64,000 nucleotides of DNA from Mammaliicoccus sciuri (GCF_025561425.1 NZ_CP094824.1:620001-684000), one strand, 5' to 3'; numbered from the stretch's first letter, positions 24,340 through 33,452 are shown. The notes: generated from the letters alone by a model not told the origin. Translations and numbers: made by a program.

Positions 24340-24759
24340 TTAGTCTAAAGTTTGATCTTCACCATTAAAGATAAGTTTCGGTTCAATAGTTGCTTTTAAA
24401 GAATGTGCAACCGTACAATATTTTTCGACACTCAGTTTTATAGATCGCTTTAATTTTTTTAAATCCACTTCACCTTCGACATCAAAAATTAATGTGACAT
24501 GTTTCACTGCTCGAGATGTTGTATCTTCTCTTTCATCATCTACAGTAATTTCTAATTTTGTAACTTGTGCTAAACGTTCTTTCATTAAATTGGTAACATC
24601 AATTCCAGTACATCCAGCTAAACCGCTTAGCATAAGTTCAACAGGAGATGGACCGTTGTCATCTCCACCTGATTCTGTTGGTGCATCAGAAATGATATCA
24701 TGACCAAATTTGGATTGTGATTTAAAAGTTTTCTTACCTTGCCACGTAGACTTCATCAT
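24340..24759 (-). CDS. OsmC/Ohr-family peroxiredoxin-like protein
   Basis: A 139-residue cytosolic protein of the OsmC family, whose members reduce organic hydroperoxides with two cysteines. Both are present: the first in LAGCTGID near residue 50 and the second in VEKYCTVAHSLKA near residue 114. GGAGG lies 8 bp before the first ATG (24759); a second ATG follows directly. Divergent from hrtBA. Close to YhfA-type OsmC proteins; the physiological substrate is uncertain. Confidence 0.83.
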   Translation of the reverse strand: MMKSTWQGKKTFKSQSKFGHDIISDAPTESGGDDNGPSPVELMLSGLAGCTGIDVTNLMKERLAQVTKLEITVDDEREDTTSRAVKHVTLIFDVEGEVDLKKLKRSIKLSVEKYCTVAHSLKATIEPKLIFNGEDQTLD

Positions 24760-24871
24760 TAAGCTCTCCTCCTCTTTTTTTAAATTGTATCAACTTCAAA
24801 TAATATAGACTAGTAAATCGTCTTTCCCATAATCATTCACTAAAATAAAAAAATTTGTTTTATGTCTTTTT

Positions 24872-24891
24872 GTTCATATTCAGTTCATATT
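24872..24891 (+). promoter_or_regulatory. HssR direct-repeat box of the hrt promoter
   Basis: GTTCATATT-CA-GTTCATATT is an exact match to the HssR direct repeat known from the S. aureus hrtAB promoter. A -10 hexamer TATGAT follows at 24899-24904, placing the box at the -35 position as expected for activation by phosphorylated HssR. Confidence 0.9.
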
Positions 24892-24939
24892 GCCTCGTTA
24901 TGATATGTATATACATTAAAGAGAGAGGAACGGATAGAC

Positions 24940-25992
24940 ATGAAACTAGCACTTAAAGAGCTTACTTATTACAAATTTAAATATCTACTCGTAACATTAA
25001 TTTTATTCTTATTAGCATTTTTAGTGTTATTTATATCAGCTTTAGCACAAGGATTAGCTAAAGAGAACGTATCGGGAATTGAACAATGGAATAAAAGTAC
25101 TTACGTAATTGCCAGTGATGCCGACAATAACTTGAGTCAGTCTAATATTACGACGAAAACTGATGACGCTGTTAATACAATCGCTAAAGGCGACACAATC
25201 AAAACAGCAATGCAAAAAATTGATACTAAAAGCGGGAAAACGGATTTAATGTTTACACAAATGACAAATAACATTAAACCGAAACCATCAGAAGGACATT
25301 TACCACAAAATAAAAACGAAGTGTTATTGAATGAAAAATTAAAAGCAGACGGCTTTAAAGTAGGGGACGAAATTAAATTATCAGAAGGCGGTCAATCATA
25401 TAAAATCTCAGGATTCGCTGATAATATCATGTTCTCACATACATCTATGGCATATGTAAATGAAAATGGTATGGATGCGTTGAAAGGTCATCATATTTCA
25501 GTCATTGCATATGACAACTTGAATGATCATCAAAAAAATGAAATCAACGATGTAGACAATGTTAAAGTCATTTCACAAGATGACATGTTAAATGCCATTC
25601 CAAGTTATAACGCAGAACAACAACCATTGAACTTGATGATTGTATTCTTATTCGTTATTTCAGCTATTGTTATTACGGCATTCTTCTATGTTATGACAAT
25701 TCAAAAAACAAGCCAATTTGGTATTTTAAAAGCAATCGGTACAAAAAACATATCACTTATCGCATCATTAATGTTCCAAATTCTGATGATCACATTAATA
25801 GGCGTGGTCTTATCTATTGCCGTTATATTCATCATCAACAGTGTGATGCCAGTTTCAATGCCATTCTATATTGACGCAAACTTAATGATGTTAATGGTAG
25901 CCGTATTCATCGTTGTTTCATTAATCGGCGCCGTATTATCACTGATAAAAGTGACAAAAATCGAACCACTTGAAGCTATAGGAGGAGAATAA
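24940..25992 (+). CDS. hrtB: Heme efflux ABC transporter permease HrtB
   Basis: A 350-residue FtsX-type permease. It has one N-terminal membrane segment, a large extracytoplasmic domain (about residues 40-225) and three C-terminal segments ending in KIEPLEAIGGE. Alignment with S. aureus HrtB is clear in the N-terminus (MKLALKELTYYKFKYLLVTLI), in AEQQPLNLMIV and in SAFFYVMTIQK-like TAFFYVMTIQKTSQFGILKAIG. With HrtA it relieves heme toxicity. Expression is predicted to depend on heme through the HssR box. The permease gene comes first here, whereas in S. aureus hrtA precedes hrtB. Confidence 0.87.
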   Translation: MKLALKELTYYKFKYLLVTLILFLLAFLVLFISALAQGLAKENVSGIEQWNKSTYVIASDADNNLSQSNITTKTDDAVNTIAKGDTIKTAMQKIDTKSGKTDLMFTQMTNNIKPKPSEGHLPQNKNEVLLNEKLKADGFKVGDEIKLSEGGQSYKISGFADNIMFSHTSMAYVNENGMDALKGHHISVIAYDNLNDHQKNEINDVDNVKVISQDDMLNAIPSYNAEQQPLNLMIVFLFVISAIVITAFFYVMTIQKTSQFGILKAIGTKNISLIASLMFQILMITLIGVVLSIAVIFIINSVMPVSMPFYIDANLMMLMVAVFIVVSLIGAVLSLIKVTKIEPLEAIGGE

Positions 25993-25994
25993 TA

Positions 25995-26672
25995 ATGGGG
26001 TTAGTTGTTGAACATGTTACAAAATCATTCGGAGAAAATGAAGCAAAAACACAAGTATTAAATGACATTACATTTACAGCAGAAAAAGGACAGCTTGTTA
26101 TTTTGAATGGCGCTTCTGGTTCAGGGAAATCTACATTACTTTCTATTATTGGTGGATTACTTGGCAAAAGCTCAGGAGAAATAACCTTAGACGATTTAGC
26201 TTATGTAGACTTATCAGATAAAAAATTAACAGATATGAGATTGAATCAAATAGGGTTTATCTTTCAATCATCACACTTAATACCATATTTAAATGTTACA
26301 GATCAACTTGTTTATGTTGGTGAAATGGCTGGTATGCGTAAAAAAGATGCTAAAGAAAGAGCTGAAAAATTATTAAAACAAATTGGTTTATCTCATCGAC
26401 TCAAATCATATCCAAATGAATTGTCAGGTGGGGAAAAACAACGTGTTGCAATTATGAGAGCTTGGATGAATCATCCAAAAATGATTTTGGCAGATGAACC
26501 TACTGCAAGTTTAGATTCAAAACGTGCAATAGAAGTAGCAAAAATGATTAAAAATAGTGTGAAAGAAAATAATTCAATTGGTATTATTATTACACATGAT
26601 GAAAGAATATTTGAATTTGCAGATAAAGTGATTAAATTAAGTGACGGAAGAATTGAGGAACAAGTATCATAA
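25995..26672 (+). CDS. hrtA: Heme efflux ABC transporter ATPase HrtA
   Basis: A 225-residue ABC ATPase of the MacB/LolD type. Walker A GASGSGKST is at residues 39-47, the signature LSGGEKQR near 139, Walker B MILADEPTASLD near 160 and the H-loop ITHDERIFEFADKV near 197. It matches S. aureus HrtA (VILNGASGSGKSTLL, IGFIFQSSHLIPYL). It starts 2 bp after the hrtB stop with AGGAGGAG inside the end of hrtB, so the two are translationally linked. A terminator follows; hssRS is not adjacent. Confidence 0.87.
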   Translation: MGLVVEHVTKSFGENEAKTQVLNDITFTAEKGQLVILNGASGSGKSTLLSIIGGLLGKSSGEITLDDLAYVDLSDKKLTDMRLNQIGFIFQSSHLIPYLNVTDQLVYVGEMAGMRKKDAKERAEKLLKQIGLSHRLKSYPNELSGGEKQRVAIMRAWMNHPKMILADEPTASLDSKRAIEVAKMIKNSVKENNSIGIIITHDERIFEFADKVIKLSDGRIEEQVS

Positions 26673-26680
26673 TTAGAAAA

Positions 26681-26720
26681 AGAGGCTGGAGATTGTTAAG
26701 CATCTCACAGCCGTTTTTTG
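26681..26720 (+). terminator. Terminator of hrtBA
   Basis: GGCTGGAGAT / ATCTCACAGCC stem followed by T6. Confidence 0.82.
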
Positions 26721-26725
26721 TATGT

Positions 26726-27481
26726 TTATTTTTTAATAAATCCTTTTAAATTTAATTTTTCTAGAATATCTGGTCTTGTTTTTTTGCTCATCATATTCTT
26801 AATTTGTTCTGACCAAGATTCTGAGCGCTTGCCTTGGGTACGTTTTTCATAATATTCTTGAATGTCTTTGTCATATTGTTTAATTTGACTAAGTTGTTGT
26901 TCTTTGTCGGCACTATATTGATTTTCGTGGAATACATGTTCAAATGGTAAGCGTTGCTTAGGTGACCCTTGATCGTCATCGCTCGGTACACCGACAGCCA
27001 TACCGAATAGAGGGAAGACATGCTCAGGTAAGTTTAATATCTCACTCACTCGACCAACATCGTTACGTAATGAGCCTAAATAAACAATACCTAAGCCCAT
27101 ATCTTCAGCAGTTAAAGCTACATTCTGTGCAGCAAGTGCAACATCTATCGTACCAACGAGCAAGCCTTCAGCTGACTCAAAACTAGGTTGCATGTTTCCT
27201 TGTGTTTCTTCGTTAATTAAACTATGACGGTAATAATCTATAACATACACAAATAAATAACCGTTATCGACAACATGTTGTTGCCCTGATACTTCTTTTA
27301 ATGCTTGTTTAATTTCTGGGTCTGTAATACCAATAATAGAATAAGCTTGAACGTAACTTGAAGTTGAAGCCATTTGTCCTGCTTTTACTAATTTTTCTAC
27401 AGTCTCTTTAGAAAGAGGTTCATCTTTAAAATGTCTAACAGATCGATGCTGTTGTGTTAAGTCAAATACGCTTTGATTCAT
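26726..27481 (-). CDS. nfrA: NADPH-dependent FMN oxidoreductase NfrA
   Basis: A 251-residue flavin enzyme of the NfsA/FRP nitroreductase family. The N-terminal FMN site HRSVRHFKDEP is at residues 12-22, MASTSSYVQAYSIIGITD follows, and VALTAEDMGLGIVYLGSLRND near residue 127 is typical. Homologues reduce nitro compounds and disulfides, and S. aureus NfrA responds to oxidative stress. The start at 27481 has AAAGGAGC upstream; the 16-codon longer frame does not. Monocistronic. Confidence 0.85.
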   Translation of the reverse strand: MNQSVFDLTQQHRSVRHFKDEPLSKETVEKLVKAGQMASTSSYVQAYSIIGITDPEIKQALKEVSGQQHVVDNGYLFVYVIDYYRHSLINEETQGNMQPSFESAEGLLVGTIDVALAAQNVALTAEDMGLGIVYLGSLRNDVGRVSEILNLPEHVFPLFGMAVGVPSDDDQGSPKQRLPFEHVFHENQYSADKEQQLSQIKQYDKDIQEYYEKRTQGKRSESWSEQIKNMMSKKTRPDILEKLNLKGFIKK

Positions 27482-27562
27482 TGTGTTCAGTGCTCCTTTA
27501 TAATACTCATGATATATAAATGTTATCAAAAATATTAAAAATATTCATATAAGGTGCTTTAA

Positions 27563-27606
27563 ATAAAAAAAGCGTTTAAGATGTTAAATGATCTCCTAAA
27601 CACTTA
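27563..27606 (-). terminator. Terminator of metY
   Basis: On the minus strand AAGTGTTTAGGAGAT pairs with ATCTTAAACGCTT, followed by T7. It lies 12 bp after the stop codon. Confidence 0.82.
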
Positions 27607-27617
27607 TTAAGTGAAAC

Positions 27618-28901
27618 TTATTTAATTTTATTTAACGCTTGTTCTAAATCTTTAATAATGTCTTCGCTAGATTCTGTACCAACGGACAAGCGGACTAAGT
27701 CTTTTGTAACGCCTGATGCAAGTTGTTCTTCGTCTGTTAATTGTTGGTGTGTTGTACTTGCTGGATGTATGATAAGTGATTTAGAGTCACCAACGTTTGC
27801 TAGTAAAGAGAATAAATTCAGTGCTTCAACAAATTCGGGAATTGCTTCTGAATCCCCTTTAACACCAAATGTTAAGATGGCACCTTGGCCATTAGGTAAG
27901 TATTTAGTTGCGAGTTCGTGATATTGATTAGATTTAAGCCCAGGATAATTAACCCAGCTTACTTTTTTGTGATTTTCTAGAAACTCTGCAACTTTTTGAG
28001 CATTTTCAGAATGACGTTCTGTTCTTAAATGTAAAGTTTCAAGTCCGATTAGGAATTGTTGTGCATTAAATGGAGAAAGTGCTGGTCCAATGTCTCGCAA
28101 TAATTGTACACGTGCTTTCGTAATGTATGCAGCTGCACCAACGTCATTAACATAAGATACACCATGATAACTTGGATCAGGTTCAACTAAACCAGGGAAT
28201 TTGCCATTATCCCAGTTAAATTGACCACTATCTACAATCACACCACCAATTGATGTACCGTGACCACCAATAAATTTAGTCGCAGAATGGACAACGATGT
28301 CAGCACCATATTTAATTGGTTGTAGTAGGTGAGGTGTAGCAAATGTATTATCAACGATTAATGGAATACCATTATCGTGAGCAACTTTAGCAACAGCTTC
28401 AATATCTAATACATCTATACGTGGGTTACCAATTGTTTCAGCGAAAATAAGTTTCGTATTTTCATTGATTGCTGCTTCAAAATTTGCTGGATCATCTGGG
28501 TCTACAAAATGTACTTTAATGCCAAATTTCTTTAAAGTTACATCAAATAAATTATATGTACCACCATATAGGTTAGTAGATGCGACTACTTCAGAGCCAC
28601 TTTCTGCAATATTTAATATACTCAACGTAATGGCTGCTTGACCGCTACCAACACTTAATGCTGCTAGTCCACCTTCTAATAAAGCGATACGTTTCTCGAA
28701 TACATCATTTGTTGGGTTCATAATTCGAGAATATATGTTTCCTTCTTCAGCTAAAGCGAATAAGTTCTTCGCATGTTCAGTAGATTTAAACGTATATGAA
28801 GTTGTTTGATGAATAGGTACAGCTGTAGAACCTGTTACAGGATCAGGTACTTGACCACCGTGAATTGCTAATGTCTCTTTATTCCAATTTTCTTGTGTCA
28901 T
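27618..28901 (-). CDS. metY: O-acetylhomoserine aminocarboxypropyltransferase (sulfhydrylase)
   Basis: A 427-residue pyridoxal-phosphate enzyme of the Cys/Met metabolism family. It makes homocysteine (or cysteine) from O-acetylhomoserine (or acetylserine) and sulfide. The phosphate-binding [16 protein letters not shown] is near residue 85, the aspartate loop [13 protein letters not shown] near 185, and the PLP lysine in [17 protein letters not shown] near 210. The roughly 50-residue insertion after that lysine ([17 protein letters not shown]) is typical of O-acetylhomoserine sulfhydrylases. AAGGAGGT precedes the ATG. It is divergent from an amino-acid ABC operon, which may supply a sulfur amino acid. 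Confidence 0.88.
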   Translation of the reverse strand: MTQENWNKETLAIHGGQVPDPVTGSTAVPIHQTTSYTFKSTEHAKNLFALAEEGNIYSRIMNPTNDVFEKRIALLEGGLAALSVGSGQAAITLSILNIAESGSEVVASTNLYGGTYNLFDVTLKKFGIKVHFVDPDDPANFEAAINENTKLIFAETIGNPRIDVLDIEAVAKVAHDNGIPLIVDNTFATPHLLQPIKYGADIVVHSATKFIGGHGTSIGGVIVDSGQFNWDNGKFPGLVEPDPSYHGVSYVNDVGAAAYITKARVQLLRDIGPALSPFNAQQFLIGLETLHLRTERHSENAQKVAEFLENHKKVSWVNYPGLKSNQYHELATKYLPNGQGAILTFGVKGDSEAIPEFVEALNLFSLLANVGDSKSLIIHPASTTHQQLTDEEQLASGVTKDLVRLSVGTESSEDIIKDLEQALNKIK

Positions 28902-28931
28902 TAAAAAATACCTCCTTAAGTTATATATGCC

Positions 28932-28960
28932 ATTATAGTCAGATAATTTAAAAAATTCAA
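28932..28960 (-). promoter_or_regulatory. Predicted metY promoter
   Basis: On the minus strand TTGAAT and TATAAT are separated by 17 bp, about 30 bp before the metY start. The leader is too short for an S-box or T-box, so control would be at initiation. Confidence 0.65.
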
Positions 28961-29090
28961 TTAAATCCGAGTTAAAAGATAAGGAAATTTTATAAAGCCT
29001 GTTAAAATGCATTTTTAGATTAAAACCGACTTTACTTATAAGAATAGTTGTGATAAATTCAACATATTATTACGTTCGGGAGTGGATGAC

Positions 29091-29834
29091 TTGCTTAAAG
29101 TTGAAGGGTTGTATCATAAATTTGGTACACAAGAAATTTTGAAAAATATAAATTTTGAACAAGAAAAAGGTACCGTCACAACAATTATTGGGCCAAGTGG
29201 ATCGGGGAAGACGACGCTACTAAGAAGTTTAAATATGCTTGAAACACCATATAAAGGATTGATTGAACTCGGGAATTGTAAGTTCGATGTGGAAAATTAT
29301 CAAAAGTAGGATGTTACGCGCTTAAGAAGTCAATCTGCAATGGTCTTTCAGCACTATAATTTGTTTAAAAACCGTACAATTATAGAAAACATTACAGAAG
29401 GTTTGATATACGGACAAGGAATGAAGAAGAAAGATGCTAAAGAGAAAGCTATGAAATATCTTAAAAAAGTATCTTTAGATGATAAAGCAGATGTTTATCC
29501 TGTTCAATTGTCAGGTGGGAAACAGCAACGAGTAGGTATCGTGAGAGCGCTCAGTATTGAGCCTGAAGTATTGTTATTAGATGAACCAACTTCAGCACTT
29601 GATCCGGAATCTGTACAAGGTGTGTTAAATATTATTCAAGAAATCGCAAGCGAAGGTAGAACGATGGTTATTGTAACGCATGAAATTCAATTTGCGAAAG
29701 AAGTATCTGATCAAGTTGTGTTTATGGATAAAGGTGAAATTATTGAAAGCGGAACACCAGAAGCCGTTATAGATAATCCAGCGTCTGAACGTACGAGAAC
29801 ATTCTTAAGTCGTTTAACACCAGTCGGATTGTAG
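29091..29834 (+). pseudogene. Amino-acid ABC transporter ATPase gene with an internal amber codon
   Basis: The reading gives a GlnQ-type ATPase of about 247 residues. Walker A GPSGSGKTT comes near residue 34, then a TAG at 29307-29309 (YQK*DVTRLRSQ). The same frame then continues with QSAMVFQHYNLFKN, signature LSGGKQQR, Walker B VLLLDEPTSALDPE and the H-loop VTHEIQF. Nothing else is damaged. The TTG at 29091 is chosen because GGAG lies 8 bp upstream; GTG at 29082 is possible. Without the ATPase the downstream transport genes would not work unless the stop is read through, replaced by another ATPase, or a sequence error. The permease and binding-protein genes are intact. Confidence 0.82.
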
Positions 29835-29844
29835 GAGGTAAAGA

Positions 29845-30672
29845 ATGAAGTATATTAAATTATTGATTTTGATGATGCTCATCATTTCTTTATCTGGTTG
29901 CGGAACAATCACGAAAGAAAATAACGGCAAAAAAGTTATCAAAGTGGCTTTATCTGCAGAAGTCAATCCGCCGTATTTATATACAGATAGTGAAAATAAA
30001 CCAGTCAGATACGATATGGGTTACATGAAAGCACTTGAAAAGAAATTACCACAGTATGATTTCCAATATGAATTTGGAGAAGAAGAATCTAACGTTGTTG
30101 GTATTGGTGTTGGTAAATTTGATATGGGTATTAATTGGTTCTTCAAAACGCCTGAAAGAGAGCAGAAATTCTTATATCAAAAAGAACCTTATGTATATTC
30201 TTTAACAACACTTATTGTACATAACGATACAAATGATATTGAAACTTTAGATGACTTACAACATGAAAGACTGACGCCTATGTCACCAAGTGGCGGCTTA
30301 TATTCAATCTTAACAGGTTACAACAAGACACATAATAATCAAATCGATATTGATGAAATTCATAAAGTTTCAAATGGTGAGAATTTCAAAATGATTGAAT
30401 CTAAAAGAAGAGATGCCATGTTCTTAAACTTAACAACTTACCAAGCAATTCAAAAAGAACTCAATGCTGATGTAAAAGTTGGTGGCATTGTGTCAAAAGA
30501 ATCTGTTCATATTTTATATAACAAGAAAAATACGCAATTACAAAAAGATATAGACAAAGCGACTAAAGAATTAAAAGAAGATGGTACGCTAGTGGACTTA
30601 TCTAAAAAATGGTTTGGATTTAATATGTTTGATGATAAAGAGTCATTAAATGATATTAAAGACCGCTTATAA
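29845..30672 (+). CDS. Amino-acid ABC transporter substrate-binding lipoprotein
   Basis: A 275-residue exported lipoprotein. The lipobox LSGC puts the lipidated cysteine at residue 19. The mature part is a periplasmic-binding protein of the polar amino acid family (SBP_bac_3): VALSAEVNPPYLYTDSENKPVRYDMGYMKALEKKL, then FDMGINWFFKTPERE and the C-terminal LKEDGTLVDLSKKWFG. The usual substrate-anchoring arginine block is poorly conserved, so the ligand is unclear. Position beside metY suggests cystine or another sulfur amino acid (inference). GTAGGAGGT precedes the ATG. Confidence 0.82.
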   Translation: MKYIKLLILMMLIISLSGCGTITKENNGKKVIKVALSAEVNPPYLYTDSENKPVRYDMGYMKALEKKLPQYDFQYEFGEEESNVVGIGVGKFDMGINWFFKTPEREQKFLYQKEPYVYSLTTLIVHNDTNDIETLDDLQHERLTPMSPSGGLYSILTGYNKTHNNQIDIDEIHKVSNGENFKMIESKRRDAMFLNLTTYQAIQKELNADVKVGGIVSKESVHILYNKKNTQLQKDIDKATKELKEDGTLVDLSKKWFGFNMFDDKESLNDIKDRL

Positions 30673-30683
30673 GGAGGAGACAT

Positions 30684-31379
30684 ATGGGAACAACTACTTG
30701 GCCAGATTTGTTTGTGCAAATACTGGATAAACTACCAATTACATTGTTAATAACCGTTCTTTCTCTTTTATTTGCGATGATATTGGGACTAATATTAGCA
30801 GTTATTAGAATCAAAAAAGTACCTGCACTATCTCAAATCGTAAAATTATATGTATCCTTTGTCAGAAGTACGCCACTTATATTACAACTATTTTTAGTAT
30901 ATTTTGCGTTACCAATCATATTGCAGTGGGTTTACATTGATATTAATCATTTTAGTAGACTTTTCTTTGTTATTTTGACATTCACGCTGCATACTGGTTC
31001 ATATTTATCAGAAGTGATGAGAGCTGGATATAACTCTGTTGATAAAGGACAAATTGAAGCTGGGAAAACAGTCGGTCTTAATGATCGTACGATTTTATTA
31101 AGAATTATTATTCCACAAGGATTTAGAAATAGTTTACCAAACATCGGTAATCAAGTTATAGAACTGATTAAAGACACATCATTAGCGTTTACAATCGGTT
31201 TAATCGATATGATGGGACGAGTAAATTTAATTATCGGTAATAACTACGGACTAGGTATGTTTCCCGTATATGTCGCGATTTGTATCATTTACTGGGTAAT
31301 CTGTATCATAGTCGAGTTTATCGTGATGCTTTTAGAAAAGAAATACAATATTCCATATCAAACTGAACAAATGAGGTGA
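30684..31379 (+). CDS. Amino-acid ABC transporter permease 1
   Basis: A 231-residue inner-membrane subunit of the HisM/GlnP family with about five membrane segments. The EAA loop that contacts the ATPase is EAGKTVGLNDRTILLRIIIPQGFRNSLPNIGNQ near residue 130. VSFVRSTPLILQLFLVYFALP near residue 57 is the family motif. It follows the binding-protein gene by 11 bp with AAGGAGGAG, and its end overlaps the ribosome binding site of permease 2. Confidence 0.87.
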   Translation: MGTTTWPDLFVQILDKLPITLLITVLSLLFAMILGLILAVIRIKKVPALSQIVKLYVSFVRSTPLILQLFLVYFALPIILQWVYIDINHFSRLFFVILTFTLHTGSYLSEVMRAGYNSVDKGQIEAGKTVGLNDRTILLRIIIPQGFRNSLPNIGNQVIELIKDTSLAFTIGLIDMMGRVNLIIGNNYGLGMFPVYVAICIIYWVICIIVEFIVMLLEKKYNIPYQTEQMR

Positions 31380-31384
31380 GCAAT

Positions 31385-32089
31385 TTGACGATAGATTTTC
31401 CTTTTATGTACGAACATGTTGGAGATATTTTAAAAGGTGTGCCAACAACGTTATTAATAGCAGTTGTCAGTATGGTAATTGGTTTAGTGATCGGTACTGC
31501 TTTTGCATTAATAAGACAAGCTAAGTATCCAGTTATTAATCAACTTATTGTCATATTTGTTTCATTCTTCAGATCAACACCACTTATTGTTCAGTTGTTT
31601 GCTTTTTATTATGGAACACCTGTAGTCATAGAGTGGTTAAACAAAATGTGGCATTTGAATATCAATCCAGGTGGCATAAATCCTTTAGCAATCGTATTAT
31701 TTGTATTTACATTACATTCAGCTGCGTATTTGACAGAAGTGATGCGTGGTGGTTTAAGAAGTGTTGATGATAAACAAATAGAAGCGGCACTCACAGTTGG
31801 ACTTAGAAAGCGTCATATACTCATGAGAATTGTGATACCTCAAGCTTTAGGTTATGCAATTCCAAACTTAGGTAATCAATTTATTGCTTTAATTAAAGGG
31901 ACAGCTATCGCGTTTGTCGTACAAGTAACAGAAATACTTGCAATCAGCCAAATTATTGCTAACGATGGTTATCGTTTTGTTGAAGTATATATTATAGCAA
32001 GTGCAATATATTGGATTATGGCTATCTTTTTCGAATGGATTTTTGGCAAGATGGAAAACAGAGTTGGAAAGTATTTATATCAAACATAA
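31385..32089 (+). CDS. Amino-acid ABC transporter permease 2
   Basis: A 234-residue partner permease of the same family. VSFFRSTPLIVQLFAFYYG lies near residue 57 and the EAA loop EAALTVGLRKRHILMRIVIPQALGYAIPNLGNQ near 137. TTG at 31385 is chosen because AGGTGA lies 5 bp upstream; GTG at 31376 overlaps that site. Two different permeases give a heterodimeric channel. This is the last gene of the operon, followed by a strong terminator. Confidence 0.85.
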   Translation: MTIDFPFMYEHVGDILKGVPTTLLIAVVSMVIGLVIGTAFALIRQAKYPVINQLIVIFVSFFRSTPLIVQLFAFYYGTPVVIEWLNKMWHLNINPGGINPLAIVLFVFTLHSAAYLTEVMRGGLRSVDDKQIEAALTVGLRKRHILMRIVIPQALGYAIPNLGNQFIALIKGTAIAFVVQVTEILAISQIIANDGYRFVEVYIIASAIYWIMAIFFEWIFGKMENRVGKYLYQT

Positions 32090-32093
32090 AGCG

Positions 32094-32148
32094 CAAGGTC
32101 ATAGATTATCATTTCCTAGGAAATTTACTCTATGACCTTGTTTTTTTA
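32094..32148 (+). terminator. Terminator of the amino-acid ABC operon
   Basis: AAGGTCATAGA / TCTATGACCTT stem, with an inner TTTCCTAGGAAA palindrome in the loop, followed by T7. Confidence 0.88.
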
Positions 32149-32204
32149 TAACTTTAAATCGTATAAGTGTATACTAATAGATAAATAAATATCGGGGGTG
32201 CACC

Positions 32205-32732
32205 ATGATTGAAATCCGACCAGTAGAAATGACAGACGCAAGTGAATTATTAGATATAGATGTACGAAATAGAGCACTATTTGAAACATATTCAGCAGCA
32301 GACAGAAAAGATTCAGACTATCAACTCTATAATTACAGAAAAATTATCGATAAACATTTACAAGATATGACTGAAGATAAAGGCTATCACTATGTCATTG
32401 TACATAAAGAAGATAATAAAGTAATCGGAACGATAGATTTATTTGCAGTCGTCAGACACAATATTCAAAGCTGTATGATGGGTTATGCATTAGACGCAGC
32501 ATATAACGGAAAAGTTATTACAACAATGGCAGCAAAAGAAGTCATTCGTATGGCATTTAATGAATTAGGATTCCATAGAGTTGAAGCGGGCGTACAACCA
32601 ACAAATATAGGTTCAGTTAGAGTATCAGAAAAAGCAGGCATGACACGCGAAGGACTAAACAGATCTAACGTAAGAATCAATGGCGAATGGAAAGACCATT
32701 ACCTATATGCCATCGTAAATGAAAACTATTAA
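32205..32732 (+). CDS. GNAT acetyltransferase of the RimJ/RimL type
   Basis: A 175-residue acetyltransferase. The acetyl-CoA region is MMGYALDAAYNGKVITTMAAKEVIRMAFNELGFHRVEAGVQPTN near residue 95, followed by the C-terminal IGSVRVSEKAGMTREGLNRSNVRINGEWKDHYLYAI. This arrangement is typical of the ribosomal-protein acetyltransferase-like group; in many Firmicutes such proteins act on small molecules or unknown targets. The next gene begins 15 bp downstream. Confidence 0.82.
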   Translation: MIEIRPVEMTDASELLDIDVRNRALFETYSAADRKDSDYQLYNYRKIIDKHLQDMTEDKGYHYVIVHKEDNKVIGTIDLFAVVRHNIQSCMMGYALDAAYNGKVITTMAAKEVIRMAFNELGFHRVEAGVQPTNIGSVRVSEKAGMTREGLNRSNVRINGEWKDHYLYAIVNENY

Positions 32733-32747
32733 AGACAGGTGAGCAGC

Positions 32748-33305
32748 ATGGTGTTAGTAGGGTTGGGTGTTTATATATGTTTGTTATTATTGGCTAATTA
32801 CTTAATTAAAAATGAAAAATTCTATATTATTCATACGATGTTTACAATAATCTTTATCTGTTTTAGCCAAATTCCTTTAATTTATTATGCAAAACTTGAA
32901 GGGAACTTAAATGCCATTGTATTGGTATTAGGATTGATATTTACAATACTGATGAGTGTATCGATGTTTCTACAAGTGATTTGTGATTTATTAGCTTATA
33001 CGAATTTGTTTAGATCAGAAACCATAGATAAAATGTTCAAAATTGTATCTGACCCATTAGAGGTAACTGGTAATATACTGAAATCAGTTTGGTTATTACT
33101 ATTAGGCATACATTTAATTCAAAACAATGACTATGGGATAGGATTATTAGTTCTAATATGGGGCATAACGATTGTCTATTATATTGGCATCCTTATAAAT
33201 TATGTAACAAGATACAAGAAAGGCATTAGTCCTAATGTGATTTTCATAAATATTGAAACACTATTGATATTTTTAATTCTATATATAGGAATTTTTGTTA
33301 TATGA
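32748..33305 (+). CDS. Integral membrane protein, 185 aa
   Basis: Not recognised. It has five or so hydrophobic segments spread over its whole length, with a short hydrophilic loop around LFRSETIDKMFKIVSDPLE (residues 87-105). The ATG at 32748 has AGGTGA 5 bp upstream and follows the acetyltransferase by 15 bp, so co-transcription is likely. A hairpin array begins 14 bp after its stop codon. Confidence 0.65.
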   Translation: MVLVGLGVYICLLLLANYLIKNEKFYIIHTMFTIIFICFSQIPLIYYAKLEGNLNAIVLVLGLIFTILMSVSMFLQVICDLLAYTNLFRSETIDKMFKIVSDPLEVTGNILKSVWLLLLGIHLIQNNDYGIGLLVLIWGITIVYYIGILINYVTRYKKGISPNVIFINIETLLIFLILYIGIFVI

Positions 33306-33319
33306 GGTGACTTTCTGGA

Positions 33320-33430
33320 CCGATAAATAAAATTATCGACCCGAAAATGGGATTTGCAGGCCGATAAATAAAAATATCGACCCGAAAATGAGATTACCAG
33401 GCCGATAAAATAAATTATCGGCCTGGTAAT
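33320..33430. repeat. Tandem 41-bp hairpin-unit array (family D, about 2.7 units)
   Basis: CCGATAAA recurs at 33320, 33361 and 33402, exactly 41 bp apart. Each unit contains CGATAA...TTATCG. The last unit closes a perfect 16-bp inverted repeat: ATTACCAGGCCGATAA at 33393-33408 pairs with 33415-33430 across a 6-nt loop. It may also stop transcription from the membrane-protein gene, although its T tract is short. Confidence 0.8.
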
Positions 33431-33452
33431 TTCCTATTATCACATAAAATGA

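Noticed and set aside
28902-29090. SAM (S-box) or T-box leader before metY
   Set aside because: The predicted promoter leaves a leader of roughly 25 nt, far too short for either element.
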